From: Amoebophrya sp. A120
Taxonomy: Eukaryota > Sar > Dinophyceae > Syndiniales > Amoebophryaceae
Direction of reading: 5' to 3'
Assembly: GCA_905178155.1 (NCBI GenBank)
Contig: CAJINV010000004.1
Location: 4,807,996-4,871,995, forward strand
Length of the DNA: 64,000 nt
The position numbers and the translations under genes were made by a program. Shown piece after piece: positions 32,361 through 43,900 of the stretch. The number at the start of each line of letters is the position of its first letter. The stretch's first letter is position 1. The notes beneath the pieces were generated by a model. That model was not told the origin of the DNA and did no database searches. It saw only the letters and a program-made list of their open reading frames with translations.

Positions 32361-33917
32361 ATGCCGAAGAACGTTACCAGATCCAGACTTTCGGTCTCGG
32401 CGAAGCTGCTGGCGTTTACGTTTGGAAACGGTAATAATTGGCTGGGCTTTAATCGTCTTTGTGTATTGGTGATTTTCATGCATGTCAGCCGGCCAAACCC
32501 GCACGCAAGAACATGCAGTGACAACATGTGATGCGCTACATGACGCACATAAAAATGCGCATGCGCTGGTGGAGGAATAACGTTCGTAAATCAATACAAA
32601 CTAAGATGTCGGTGTCTCGAAGATAAGGATCAAGATTAATAATTCTACAGGCCTAGCTGTCGTCCTGGACCGGGACACGAGGAAGCAACTGGAAGAGGGC
32701 GAATCGTTCCATGGTTCCGTTGTTAGTGTCGGACCCGATGAAAACGTCGGCCAGAAGCAGGAGCGCAACGAGTTGTACTACAGCGACGAGGCGGAAGACG
32801 CTCCGGCTAGCGATAATGATGTTGAACAAGGTGGAGAAGAACCTTCCGTGGTGATGTTGGACAAGGTCAAGGTGGCAGCGTCGGAGATCTACGACAACAC
32901 TTTCAACAGCGCTCAGCGCCTGCAGGACAACTCCGTGCTGTCCGACGCGCAACGCAGCCAGATTGAACATGATGAGGAGTTGGTGCAGACCGCCCGCAGC
33001 CTCATGCGCGACAGCGAAGGACTTACGAACGGGTGTCTGCATCCGCCAACGACAGCGTTTGGCAAGTTGCGTGACGCCACGGGCTATCAAATGTAAAAGT
33101 GTCTGGGTCTGGAAGAATTGGAACTTGTGATGCTAGCTTTGGTCTCTAAAAAAATCTGTATTGCATGACCAGCAAGAGGAGTCTAGTTTGTGCTATGCAG
33201 GGAGGGCGTTTGTCATGCGGAGTAGCCATCAGGAAGCCCTCTAAAAATCTGTGATGCTAGGTCGTGCATTACAGACATCCTGGGTCATGCAAAACATGCA
33301 TGACAAGTCTCAGAATCTTCCAGACCCAGACATTTTTACATTTGATACGGGCCACCTTTCCTACAGCTGCTGGTGGAAGGATGCATCCGTCTTCCCCTGG
33401 CGCATATGGACAGGAAAAACAGCACTAGTGACGCATTTTTTTGGTTTTGCATGATCTAGACCAGGATGGTCCTGGTCCATGGAGATGGAGATGGATCGGT
33501 CAGGAGCCAGCGAGTTCTTTGTCATTTTTCTCTCTGAGTAGGAGTAAAAAATAAGAACATGTTGACCTTCCAATTCCATAGAGACCTCCGAGGCAGGCGG
33601 AGATTGTGCCAGTCGTGCCACAGCCACAGCCACAAATTAAAATTATAAACTTGTTGATGCAAATAATCAAGAATAAAGAGAGTATTCTGTGCAGTGTTTT
33701 TCTTTTTTGATTCCGCCGTCAGGGTTGCTACTACGGTATCACCGCGGCTCTGGCAGGAGTCTGTCAGAATCCGAAGAGAGCACATGGGGATTGCTGCGAA
33801 GAAGTGCGAGTGCCGGGACAGAACAACAAGTGCCGGCGGGTAAAAAACGCGCTTTTTTCGTGCCCGAAGTACGAAGCGATACCTGGCTTCTCGTCACAAA
33901 CGGCATGGTTCAGATGA
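32361..33917 (+). CDS. Array copy 3: secreted Cys-rich protein, intact
   Basis: Exons 32361-32430, 32651-33084, 33353-33427 and 33723-33917 add to 774 nt, 257 residues in one frame. Introns 1 and 3 are GT-AG; intron 2 is introner 16. The N-terminus (SVSAKLLAFTFGNGLAVVLD) looks like a signal peptide. An acidic segment (YYSDEAEDAPASDNDVEQGG) is followed by a helical segment with QIEHDEELVQTARSLMRD. The C-terminal cysteine-rich module contains SCWWKDA, GCYYG, CCEEV, KCRRV and SCPKYE and ends AWFR. No known family is recognised. This is the best-preserved member of the array and the reference for the other two. Confidence 0.75.
33085..33347. mobile_element. Introner element 16 (family B), 263 bp
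   Basis: TATCAAATGTAAAAGTGTCT left and CCAGACATTTTTACATTTGATA right. Perfect duplication CGGGC (33080-33084, 33348-33352). Copy 1 of the array reads through the equivalent point (about 27446-27460) without an element. Excision yields Asp-Ala-Thr-Gly-His-Leu in frame. No register begins with GT. Confidence 0.95.
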
Positions 33918-34842
33918 AATTCTTTGTAGGAAGCTGGCTGTAGCTACTACCACGTGTGCGTCGGCAGCGGCACAGTCACAAACAGAAGTTGTAAGTGCTC
34001 AAACTCAAAAGCAGATACACGAGTCCGATTAACATCAATCATGACCACATGTTGTTGATGAGATGTTTAGGTTTACGTGCGTCTGATGAATCTCGTCGTG
34101 ACAGTAAAAACTTACCGTGTGACACTTGAAGAGAAAAGTCTCCCTATCGCGGCCACATTGTACTCAAACAATTTGTCGAACGCGATGCCCATGCCTTTTG
34201 GATTTGATTGGCATTGGTTCAACAGATCGCATATGAATTAAAATTTACGTAACTGTACTTACGCAATTGTGCTTGAATTTTTGTTTACTGTATTTATGCA
34301 TCTTATCCGACTTGAAAACTATCAGTGGCACAAACGTATTTTTGTTTGCGTTCTAGGTCGCAGCGATGCTCGGCTCGACAGACGAGATGAGGAACACGAG
34401 ATAAAATTGCGTGTCGCGTCACCAGTTCTGGTGTCCGGCGTCCGGAGCCCTCCATCAAGCAGCTGTTGCTTCTGCAACTCTACGTCCCCCGCTGTGGTGG
34501 AAAAAGAATTATCAGGAGGTGTTCCAAGACATGAGACCACACACAGCAAAGGTAAAATATCGGAACTCCTGGATTTTTGTGAGTAGGCACTGACTCAAAC
34601 TTACGTATGTACCGAGGTTGTTTGGGTTTGCCTTTGTATACTTTCTAGTCTTCCTGTTCTATCTTCATCTAGATCTTCTTGTTCATCTTCTCGTTTATTT
34701 GACCACCCGACGCCGAGCAATGACTATCGTAACTGGCTCGACCTAGATCAGAAAGATCCCCTGAAGATGTATGCTCTTCGCCCCTCTAGTCTTTTCTCTC
34801 GGGTACCCGACTTGCAGCTGCTGCAAGAGTTTTAAATCAAAC

Positions 34843-37465
34843 ATGCCGCGCTCCTCGTTGCCGTTCATTATATTGTGTCCGGCGCTGTTTTCGTCCCTCC
34901 TGCGTGTCGTTTTATGGTGGGGAATCTTTTCTGACGTCTATTTCGTTTCGGTTTCCGCACGACGCCGCGCTGATTCCACCCGCCCATTTGGTTTCTTTCT
35001 CCCATCTCCCCAGCACCAGCGCAGTCCCCGATCTCCGAGTTGTCACTCTGATTCCAGTAGAACAACCACGCCTCGAACAAGCCCTCGACACCCCGCAATC
35101 AGCAGTTCGGCCGACGCACTGCTTTCCCCCCGCACAACCTCCACCAATGACAATCCCCACAAACGCGTGCAGCTGAAGGTGACCACCTACATCCCGCGCG
35201 TGAATTGGCTGGAGGTCCCGGGCGTCGCAACCCCGACCAAGGACCAGGGCTTGGCCAGTGGCTGCGCGGCCTTCGCGCTGGCCGCCGTGCTGGAGAGTCG
35301 GTATGCGATTCACCGGAGAAAAAACGCGGTGCCCGTGTCGACCGCGCAGTTGCTGGAATGCGGGTCCGAATACCTCGGGTGGGACCTCTGTACGGACGGC
35401 GGCCACGATAGTCACCTGCTGCAGTATTTACATTTCGCTAAGGGGGTTGTGTCGGAAGAAGAGTACCCGACAAAAATGTTCGCCACTTTTCTCGGCGGAA
35501 TGCTGCCCGCGGACCACGTCGGACGGAGGTGCAAGTACTCGAAAGAACGACCATCGAAGTCCGGTTTTGATATGGGAACAATTGGCTACTTGAACCTGAC
35601 GGCCTCCTGGACGTTGATGTCGTCTCTGTTTTCCAACACGGCTTCGCGGTCTGCTGAAGTAGACAGTCGGGATTTTCTGGTCGAACAAGATGAAATTGAA
35701 ACGGAGAACGCGAGACGAAATAGTAATATTGTCCCGACATCATCTTCTAGCACTAGCAGAACAAGTAAAAGTAGAACTCTTACACCCGCCAGCATTCAAG
35801 GCAAAACAGCACCAACATCAAAGCGATACATCGACGGTGCTCCGGACCGGGACAAAATCATTCTCCCAACTGACGCCAGCTTCCTGCGCATTTTCCCGCT
35901 GCCCCGCCACGCCTCGAGTCAGTGGACGATGATCCGGGACTATCACGAGAAAAAAGTGTTCGTGTTGCAGTTACTGCATCACAAATTTTCTCTGTGTGGC
36001 AGGGAAAACTTGTAATGCGAAGATCATAAGGGAAAACAGGAAGGAAACGAGGCTCCCAAGCATTTCCTGCATGAGAAAGGGCATCTGTGTTGCCGGTCTT
36101 GCAACACAATGTGTAAATGTAACACTTTTTTCTTGCGATAGGGACCAGGTGTATCTGCTCGGCCCTGTGTTGTCCAGCATCCGGGTACCCAATTCCCTGC
36201 TCGAGTACGGCGGGGCGGGCGCTTTTTGGGTGGACCGAATCCTCCCCTCCGACTGCCCCTGGTCAACAAATAACCACGACGCAATCTCCGAGGCGCAGCG
36301 GGGCCTCTTCACGCAGTCGTCCTACTCGAACCAGCCGAAGGAGTGGCACAGTGTCGCGATTTTCGGCTTCGAGAGCTCCGCGTCGGCAAAGCATCAGCGG
36401 ATGCAAACGGGTGGTTTTGGAGGCGGGGGAAGTAGTACTAGTAGAGCTGGTGCAACTTCATCACATGTTGCAAGTAGTCGGAACAATGACCCTCATCGGA
36501 ATCCTCGTTCAACAGCTCCGAACTACAGCACCTCCTCCCCGCGCGGTTCTGCAGGCAAGAGTAACGATCCACCTGCAGTCGACGACAACAACGGTCCGTT
36601 CTGGATCGTGCGCAATTCCTGGGGACCAATTGCCCACCGCGGCCGGGGTTACTTTCTGGTCCAGGCGGGAAGCAACGTATGCCACATCGAGGCGATGGCG
36701 AAGATCGTGGATTTTGGCGGCTTCGACTGCGAACGGGATTGCATCCCGATTTTGGCGCGAAGAGAGGTGATGAGATCATCCACAGCACCCTCAAGGCCAT
36801 CCTTGCGGCAGTTTGTCAGCGGTGCGACTTCAAGTATGATATCATCGAATCATAATCACACAGCACCAAACACCATCAGAAATCCAAATTCTTCTACGCA
36901 GAGAGGGACGACAAAAAACCGGGTTGTAGCGTTCGCTCTGGGGGGAGATGACGCCGACGACGAGGCGCAACAGACCAAAACCTTCGTACGCCTGTACCAG
37001 CAGCGAGACATCCCTTTGCAGGAATTAGCAATGCGGCAAAACGTCCTCGCGGGGTCTTGGGCAGGGGCGGGCACGAGGAACCCGATAACCGCTTTCCCGG
37101 AGTCCACGGGGGAACCAACAATGAGCTACAGCGAGCGGTGCGGGAGTCGCGGTAGTACAAGGCCAGGAGGTCATGAAGCAGCTGTTGATACAAGAAGGAC
37201 AAGGAGCACCATTGCACCGCAAAACGGGGAACATAGAAAAGAAGAGCCAAGTGCAACTTCCCCACCGGGTCAGGAGGATTGGTGTCGCTTCTACTGCCGC
37301 ATGCACAGCACCGTCGTGAACACCAGCGGCTGGCCGTGGGGCGGGCAGCCGGAAACAAAGCGGACCTGCAAGATGCGCAAAGACTACCGATCGGCGTTTT
37401 TCACAGCTGAGTGGGAAAGTCGAAGACAACAATCGCGGACTCAAAGACCAATTATCAGTCTTTGA
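34843..37465 (+). CDS. Papain-like (C1-type) cysteine protease, divergent
   Basis: Exons 34843-35940 and 36146-37465 sum to 2418 nt (805 residues); introner 17 is the only intron. The catalytic set is recognisable: Gln135 and Cys141 in KDQGLASGCAAFALAAVLES, His434 in EWHSVAIFGFE, and Asn523 in FWIVRNSWGP followed by RGRGYFLVQAG. The usual CGSCWAFS is replaced by SGCAAFA, so the normal disulphide cysteine and Trp are missing. CTDGGHDSHLLQYLHFAKGV matches the CNGG region of the family. A hydrophobic N-terminal stretch (SLPFIILCPALFSSLLRVVL) suggests a signal peptide or anchor. Long Ser/Asn/Thr-rich inserts separate the catalytic residues, and about 230 residues follow the Asn box, including a Cys-containing tail. 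An in-frame ATG at 34771 is an alternative start; I prefer 34843 because it places the hydrophobic stretch near the N-terminus. Confidence 0.85.
35941..36140. mobile_element. Introner element 17 (family D), 200 bp
   Basis: TATCACGAGAAAAAAGTGTT left; AACACTTTTTTCTTGCGATA right, clearly related to element 14. Perfect duplication GGGAC. Excision joins Met-Ile-Arg-Asp-Gln-Val-Tyr-Leu in frame. No register begins with GT. Confidence 0.95.
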
Positions 37466-38486
37466 TGTGAGAAGGAGAACATCATCGATAAGTAGGAACT
37501 ACACAAGAAGGACACTTACACTTAGGCATCTATCTCATTCCATAGCTTACACGAGCAGTCATGATTGCGTTTGGATGTTAGCTTGATGCTTGTACAAATA
37601 ACGAGTGACGAGTATGAGCAGAATTTCAATTTGAGAAATACGTCAACGTCTCAATAATCCAGCGCACTCATTGTGATGCATGTGCTTGTGCATGATCCCG
37701 CAATCACCAAGATTGTGGAAAACAAATGAACACCAGATAGTGCTTCTCAATTACAATGAATTATGAAGCTGTATTCACTTGAAGACCATTGTTTTGCCGA
37801 ACCGTAGTTTCAACAAAACCTGAAGTTTGCGAAATGTAAAATTTCCAGAACCACCGACGAAAAAAGCCGTGCCTTTCTTTGAATTTCGAAGATGAACAGG
37901 TGCCTCAAGACGAATTTCCATTTCCGTGCCGCAGCTATACTTTGGAGCCGGGCATATACTCCTCCGGGGGAAAACCGCAAGTGGAGAAGTAGAAGTTACA
38001 CAGCGGTTTTTTTGTTCCAACCGTCTGATGAAATGCCAGTGCGCACTGCTCAAGGAGCATCACGTTTCCCGATCTATTGATAACCATGTAAAAGCTGCCC
38101 GCATGACGATGACCGGATTTGCGGTCCGCAGTGGATGATCACAAGCTCATTCGAGTGAGGAGAAAGACGAGGTGGACTTTGCAGTTGTAATCGATTCTGA
38201 TGCACTGCTGGCTTGGACACCCTTTGGATTTGGTTTACCTTTTTTTACGATTTCGATCTTACGTGATCATAACACGCGAGCTTGATAAAGATGAACGTGA
38301 TCAACGTCAACGCATAAGTAACATGCAGGACCTACATCGGATGAAGTTGAAGATGCCTGCTGCAGGTCCTCGTGGCGGATAGGGATACCCTGTGCTGCTT
38401 TATGTAGCGCTTTCAGCAAAAATCAATTCGGTTTGACAGTTTTCTCGCTCTCGCCGGTTCGCCTTCTTGGCACTGAAAAAACAAAA
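37466..38486. other. Intergenic, no gene seen
   Basis: About 1 kb with only small open frames and no repeat that I can recognise. The right end is the probable promoter region of the ornithine cyclodeaminase-like gene. Confidence 0.6.
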
Positions 38487-40427
38487 ATGGTTGCACCAGT
38501 CCCCGGCGCGGCGGGCGCTCTGGTCGCATACGACCCGGCGTTACTGCAGCAACTACATTCGCTTTCAGGAGGAACCACAAAGAGCTCTGGCAACACCGCA
38601 CCAGGCTCGTCCTCGGTTGCAAGTGACACAGCAACAAGTCGTGCCGCGATTTCATCCCCCATACTAGCCTCCTTCCCGTCTCTCGTTTCCGACCTGGACG
38701 GTTTCACGGCTCTCCTCGCGGAGACAACACTGGAAAACCAAGGAGAGGCGTACAAACTTTTCTCTTCCGGCAAAGTGTCCCTCATGCCGGTGCAGACCGT
38801 CGGCCAGCAGCCGTACGGGGCGGTGTCCGCCGGGCCCAGCGCGCAGTGTTGCGTGAAGACCGGATACGTGCACAACGGGGACACGTTTGTGATCAAGATC
38901 GCAGCGGGCGGCGCGGTGGGGTATGGGAATACGGGGTTTCTGCTCGTTTTCTCGCAGAAAACGATGCAACTGTGCAAGCAGCTCAACGACAGCGGGATTC
39001 TCACCGAAATCAGGACGGCGGCTGCGACATGTACGATTTCTTCTTGATCTTGGGCAGCTTTTGTGATATTTTTCCATTAAGTCTAGTATGAGTTATGCTT
39101 TGTGGTTTGCGTGCGTGCATTCTGCACTTTCTTCTGCCTTGTTTGGAGAACCAAATACATGATCAACTATTGTCAGGCTACGCATCGCGCCTGATATGGA
39201 AGTACGGTGCCCCACGACCAGAGCAGCCACCAGAAAATAACGCACAAAGCGACAACCAAATCAGCGACATCACTTCCATCGGTATCCTCGGCGCGGGCGT
39301 TCAAGCGTGGTGGCAACTGCGTTTTCTCCAATTGATCACCCCTTGCAGAAACGTCCGCCTCTGGACACGCGATGCGAAAAAGGGAAAAGAATTCGTCGAG
39401 AACTTGAATTCCTCCGCTCACCTTCCGGACCGAGAGTGGGACGTCACCTTCTGCAGCGACGTGGGGGACGTGGGGCAGAACTGCGAGTTAATTCACACAC
39501 TGACCTGTAGCCGAGAAGAATTGTTGATCACAAAGCACTTGTTTTCCACCAGCAACAGCCATCAGAGTCGCAGTAACAGTCGCGGAAACAGTCCGGTGGA
39601 GGAACAGGGATGTTCTGAGCAAGAACTACGAACCGGCGGAGGTGCCTTATCTGCTGCATTAGCAGTAGAACCTCAAGAAGCCACGACCACAGTAGCTCCT
39701 CCTCCGAGCAGCTGCAAGGTGAAGCGTCAGCACATCAGCGCTGTCGGTGCGGACGCGCCGGGAAAACAGGAGCTTGGTGTCGACGTTCTGCTCTCTGCGG
39801 ACTTGCTGGTCTGCGATTCGGTGGCGCAAAGTTTGGAGAGGGGGGAGTTTCAGCGACTTCTGCAGCAGAGCAGCAACAGCCGGACGAACACGTTAGTGGA
39901 GGCAGATCGAATCGTCGAGATCGGAACTCTCGCCATGGAAATGGAGGCTGGTGGAGAGGTATGAAAGCCTCAGAATGGAAAAGCTGAACGTGGAAATAAT
40001 TTGTGATGCATGAAATGCTACGCAAAAAAGACTGTATTGCAGAGGACGCAACGGAGGCCGACTATTGTCCTTCCCCGGGTTAAGAATTGGAGTGCTGATT
40101 AGCACGAGAGAAGGGCACCACTTTGCGTTAATCAGCATGACAGACATACCTTGAGTGCCCGGGAAATTTGTCATGCGCCGCCTAGAAGTGGCGCTTCAAC
40201 TGGAATGCTTTTCTGCATTACAAACCATGTCGATGTCCACTTTGAGGATTTCCAACCTGAGGCTTTCATAAGAGGCAACGAAATTGTCTAGCGGGGGCAC
40301 TGCCACTGGGCTGACAATCTTTGACACCTCAGGCATTGCAGTGCAGGACGTCGCAATTGCCGAAATGGTTGTAAAATTGCTGGAAAAAAAAGAACAAATG
40401 GTAGCTGCAAAAGAAGATGGATTGTGA
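38487..40427 (+). CDS. Ornithine cyclodeaminase / mu-crystallin family
   Basis: Exons 38487-39030, 39177-39959 and 40276-40427 total 1479 nt (492 residues). Intron 1 is GT-AG and intron 2 is introner 18. Family features are TFVIKIAAGGAVGYGNTGF, LTEIRTAAATC, the NAD(P)-binding loop GILGAGVQAWWQL (about residue 217), AVGADAPGKQELG (about 369), LLVCDSVAQSLERGEF and the C-terminal LTIFDTSGIAVQDVAIAEMV. The family includes ornithine cyclodeaminase (ornithine to proline) and ketimine reductases; I cannot choose between them. Compared with the usual 310-350 residues it is enlarged by a Ser/Gly-rich N-terminal insert and by a low-complexity insert of about 60 residues (39545-39720, SNSHQSRSNSRGNS ...) before the AVGADAPGK motif. 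Confidence 0.9.
39960..40270. mobile_element. Introner element 18 (unique ends), 311 bp
   Basis: TATGAAAGCCTCAG left and CTGAGGCTTTCATA right, perfect over 14 bp. Perfect duplication AGAGG. A GT-AG register exists (GTATGAAAG ... AAGAG). Excision rejoins Gly-Gly-Glu-Ala-Thr-Lys before the conserved C-terminal motif. TTTGTGATGC and TTTGTCATGC words lie inside. Confidence 0.95.
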
Positions 40428-40971
40428 TTCATCAGTAAAAGATTGTGTAGCTGCTACCATAGTATCTGAAACCACAACCACGCGATCATCGCTAGTGTTG
40501 AAGCCCCGCGCGAATGCAATCTTCGTTGAACTCAATTATTGACGTTGTCGTTCGAAAAAACCACATATTTTCACTCAGCGTTCTTGCACTTGTCGATTCG
40601 ACGTGAGTGAGGGGACCGATGACAGGGAGAGACGTTGGGATCATATTAGTATTACTCTCGGATGCGGAGATGAGGAAGATGACGATGAGCCGCAAATACA
40701 TATTTTGAAACCGCTTGTCAAACGTGAAGACATGTGCACCACGGATGTACATCTAGGGATGTTACCGAGGGCGGCCGTTGCCGCGCTTGCGCAGAACTTG
40801 AGGAAATCGAAATACGAGCAAAAAGAGAGATTGAGTTGGCCCGAAGATAGACCTTGGTTAGTCGTCGAGCGGCGCCACACGGGAATGCAGAACATTAACA
40901 TTTAAGTTTCATCGTAGATTTCGACATAATCTTAGTCACGTCGTATCGTTTTCACCAGAAACCGTTAAAGA
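40428..40971. other. Intergenic; one doubtful open frame
   Basis: The + strand is open from about 40603 to 40905 with a protein-like acidic then basic composition (GCGDEEDDDEPQIHILKPL ... RKSKYEQKERLSWPEDRP) but has no ATG near its start. It could be the last exon of an unseen small gene. No introner ends are visible. Confidence 0.3.
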
Positions 40972-43900
40972 ATGTTTTCTCGTCGCGCCAGCCCTTGCAA
41001 GGAGTTCCTTGCACGAACTGTGATCCCTACCATCATCTTCGTCTTCTTGTCGAGCTGCACCACACTTACTTCTGCCCTGGACCATTCGAGTGCCGGTTCT
41101 TTCTTGCGCTCCAGTACTAGTATCGACGGCACAATCTCATCCGCTGCGCAGCACCACCAGTACGACATTGACGAGGACGCAGATCTGTTTACGCCAGGTG
41201 CCGAATTGCTTCTGTCAGAAGAAACCTCCGCGGTCGCCGCAGTCAATGCCCGCACTGGTGGTGTCCCAGGGGCACCAGAGGAGGCTTCTAGCATCGTCGG
41301 CCCAAGTGGCAGCTTCCGCAGTAGTTCAGGACGATGGGGCGGTGGGCGAAGTATTTCCAGTACAGCAACCGGAGCATCAAGCCAGTTTCACCGGTATCGC
41401 GCGTGGATCGACGAGAACGCCGACCGGCTGTTGCAGCTAGTAGCTATGCATTGCAGAAGTATCGTATTTTAGGATAAATTGCATCACAAATTTTCTCAAA
41501 GGAAAAACCGAATTTGTAATGCCGATTCAACTAAAAAAATGATATTTGTCATGCATGATAGCAATTACTACGAGTGCGATACTTCTGCAATCCATAGTAG
41601 CCCAAACAGGTGGACAACGTCTGAACTACGAACAAAAACTACCCGGAACTGCAGCCGCGGCCTTCGCGCAGCATACGCAGGACCGCCTTCGCCGTGCGGG
41701 CGCTAGCACGGTGGCGACGTCGTTTGTGGAAAAATCTCGACGAGGTGTGCTACGTCAGAATCCAACAACACAGGCTCGAGAACTTGTCTTGACAGACTCC
41801 GGAGCTGGTCGAGAAGAAGATAGAAACTTTCTTCTCGCGAACGAAGGAGGAGAAAGCAGTAGCAGCACACATCAAGGAACCAACGAAGCACAAGCAGTTG
41901 CAGTAGATGAGACGCGATCCTCTAGTACTTCCCCTTCATCCCTCACCGAGCTTGTTTTGACGGACCCCTCGGGCAAGAAGCTGGACAGACGACTCTGGGG
42001 CGCGTTCGCAGAGGGCGCTGTGTTTGAAGGAGCGAGGAAAACGAAGAAAGACGAAACAGCCGAAAAAGATAAAGAGAAAGAGCCGAGGTTATTTGAAGAC
42101 TTGGACTTCACTAACAGCACCCGGGTGTCCCAGTACCTGTACCAACCGGCAAAGAATCTCTTCTACCTGTGGCACGACAAAACTGCGGACAAGTGGCGCG
42201 GCGCCTACCTAATTGCCCTTCCGTTGGACAACGACGACATCGAGGATGACGTGATGACAATGGGACTGATAGAATTCGACAAAACCGTATCCACAGGAAA
42301 TTTTCCGTACAACTCCAAATGTGGTTTCTGCATTACAAAGCTATCCTTCGATCTTAGTCAGCATGACAAGTTTTAGACTCTAAGTAGAAGATGGCGAAAT
42401 TTGTCATGCGTTTTGTTGTAGTACGTGAAAGAACGTGCTGTGCGGGAAGTTTGTATTGCATAAACCGCAGCGGGCGACAAAAACGTGAAATTGTCCACGA
42501 AAAACACTACCGACCCCTCCACCGGGGCTGTGCAAGCCACCACAACCGTCCACGAATTCCACGCCAGCCCGGGCGCCGCCTGGAAGGGCCACGCCCAGGA
42601 CCTGCTGTACGACATGGGGCACAGTGTTTTGACAAACGTAAAAATGCAGTTCGACCCCAGCACGGTGACGCTGCACCTTCCCAGCTACCCCGTCGCCCGC
42701 GCGACCAACGCGCAGCGCACGGGGAATCGGGGCCAGGAAGTCGCGGATCTTGAGATCAAGTTTGACAAAAAGTGCACGACGGCCGGACACGCGCGGGGGA
42801 AACAGGCGGAAATGGCGCACAACGCGGTGAAGATTTTCCAGCACTGCTACCAGGCCGGAACTGCGTACGCTAGCGCGGTCACGCAGTCTGTCGTCGCGCT
42901 CAAGTCCAATACGAGTGCGCAGATCCGGGAGGTACTAAAACTCGGCCCCCTGCACTCGCTGTGCGGTATCTACGATAGTGCGGACCAAGGGGGTGGCGCA
43001 GCTCCTGGTGGGGGCGGTAGCTACCAACCCTTTCTTCAAAACAACGTCGGACAAATCACCACACCCGAATTTGTTTCCAATCGGTTCGAGCTGTGGGGCG
43101 CGGACTTGCAGTCGGACTACGGGAATGCAACTGTCCTCGACTACCTCATCCCAGATCTGGACAACACCACGTGGCGGGACGAGGCGATCGCGAGAGGAAA
43201 GAGCACCAATCTCTCCGACTATTCCGACTGGGATCCGATCTGGTACCAGGCGAAAAAGCACAAGGCGACACTATTGGAAGTGTCTTTTGAAAATCCGATG
43301 AAACTGGACAACGCATCCTTTCCTCTGTGGAATGAAAAAGGAAAAGGCCTCCCCAAAGTCATGTACGCCCCGACCAGCGAAACACTCTGGAAGCAGGGCG
43401 GGGTTCTAGTGTGGAGCGTCCCGTGCGTGAGCACGGGGTCCTCGCAGGACTTAACGGCTTCCTGGTGCGATCAAGACACCGGAAAATGCCACTGCGTCAA
43501 CAACAAAACCCTGCGCATGACGCCGCTAATCGGGCAGCTCTGGAGCCGCGCGGCGAGCGGCTTCTTCCAACTCGTGCGCGACGTCTGGACCACGGAAAAG
43601 CCTGAAGTAATCGAGTACACGACACAACTGCGCGACAAGACTTCCGGCCTGTTTGACACGAAGGTCCTCATCGAGCACCAACAGAGCTCCGTCGCGGATC
43701 TGAAGACGTTTCTCTACAAAAATTTTTACCTCGACAAGTCTGCGCAGGCAGTTGCCGACTCTCACTCTCAATTGATCTCCTCGGGCAGTTCGCTCCTCGT
43801 TTCCGACAGTCTCACCGCGAAGAACGGCACAGTGACGGCGCTTGCGGACTACTGGCACGGCTGGACTGCCCAGACGGCCACGGTCGAGCGGAAAAAAGAG

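Larger units (their letters stand above)
26000..34760 (+). repeat. Tandem array of three ~2.8-2.9 kb units
   Basis: The same ordered blocks recur three times: a leader block containing TTACCGACAAGACTGTAGTA (26138, 28897, 31810); exon 1 with ATG at 26656, 29391 and 32361; exon 2 starting 27040, 29743 and 32651; a cysteine-rich last exon ending 28039, 30854 and 33917; and a downstream block (about 28475-28690, 31330-31540, 34355-34580). Spacing of the leader block is 2759 and 2913 bp. The repeat tail (ACTATCGTAACTGGCTC) ends just before the protease gene. Copies 1 and 3 are closer to each other in the last exon than either is to copy 2. Confidence 0.88.
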
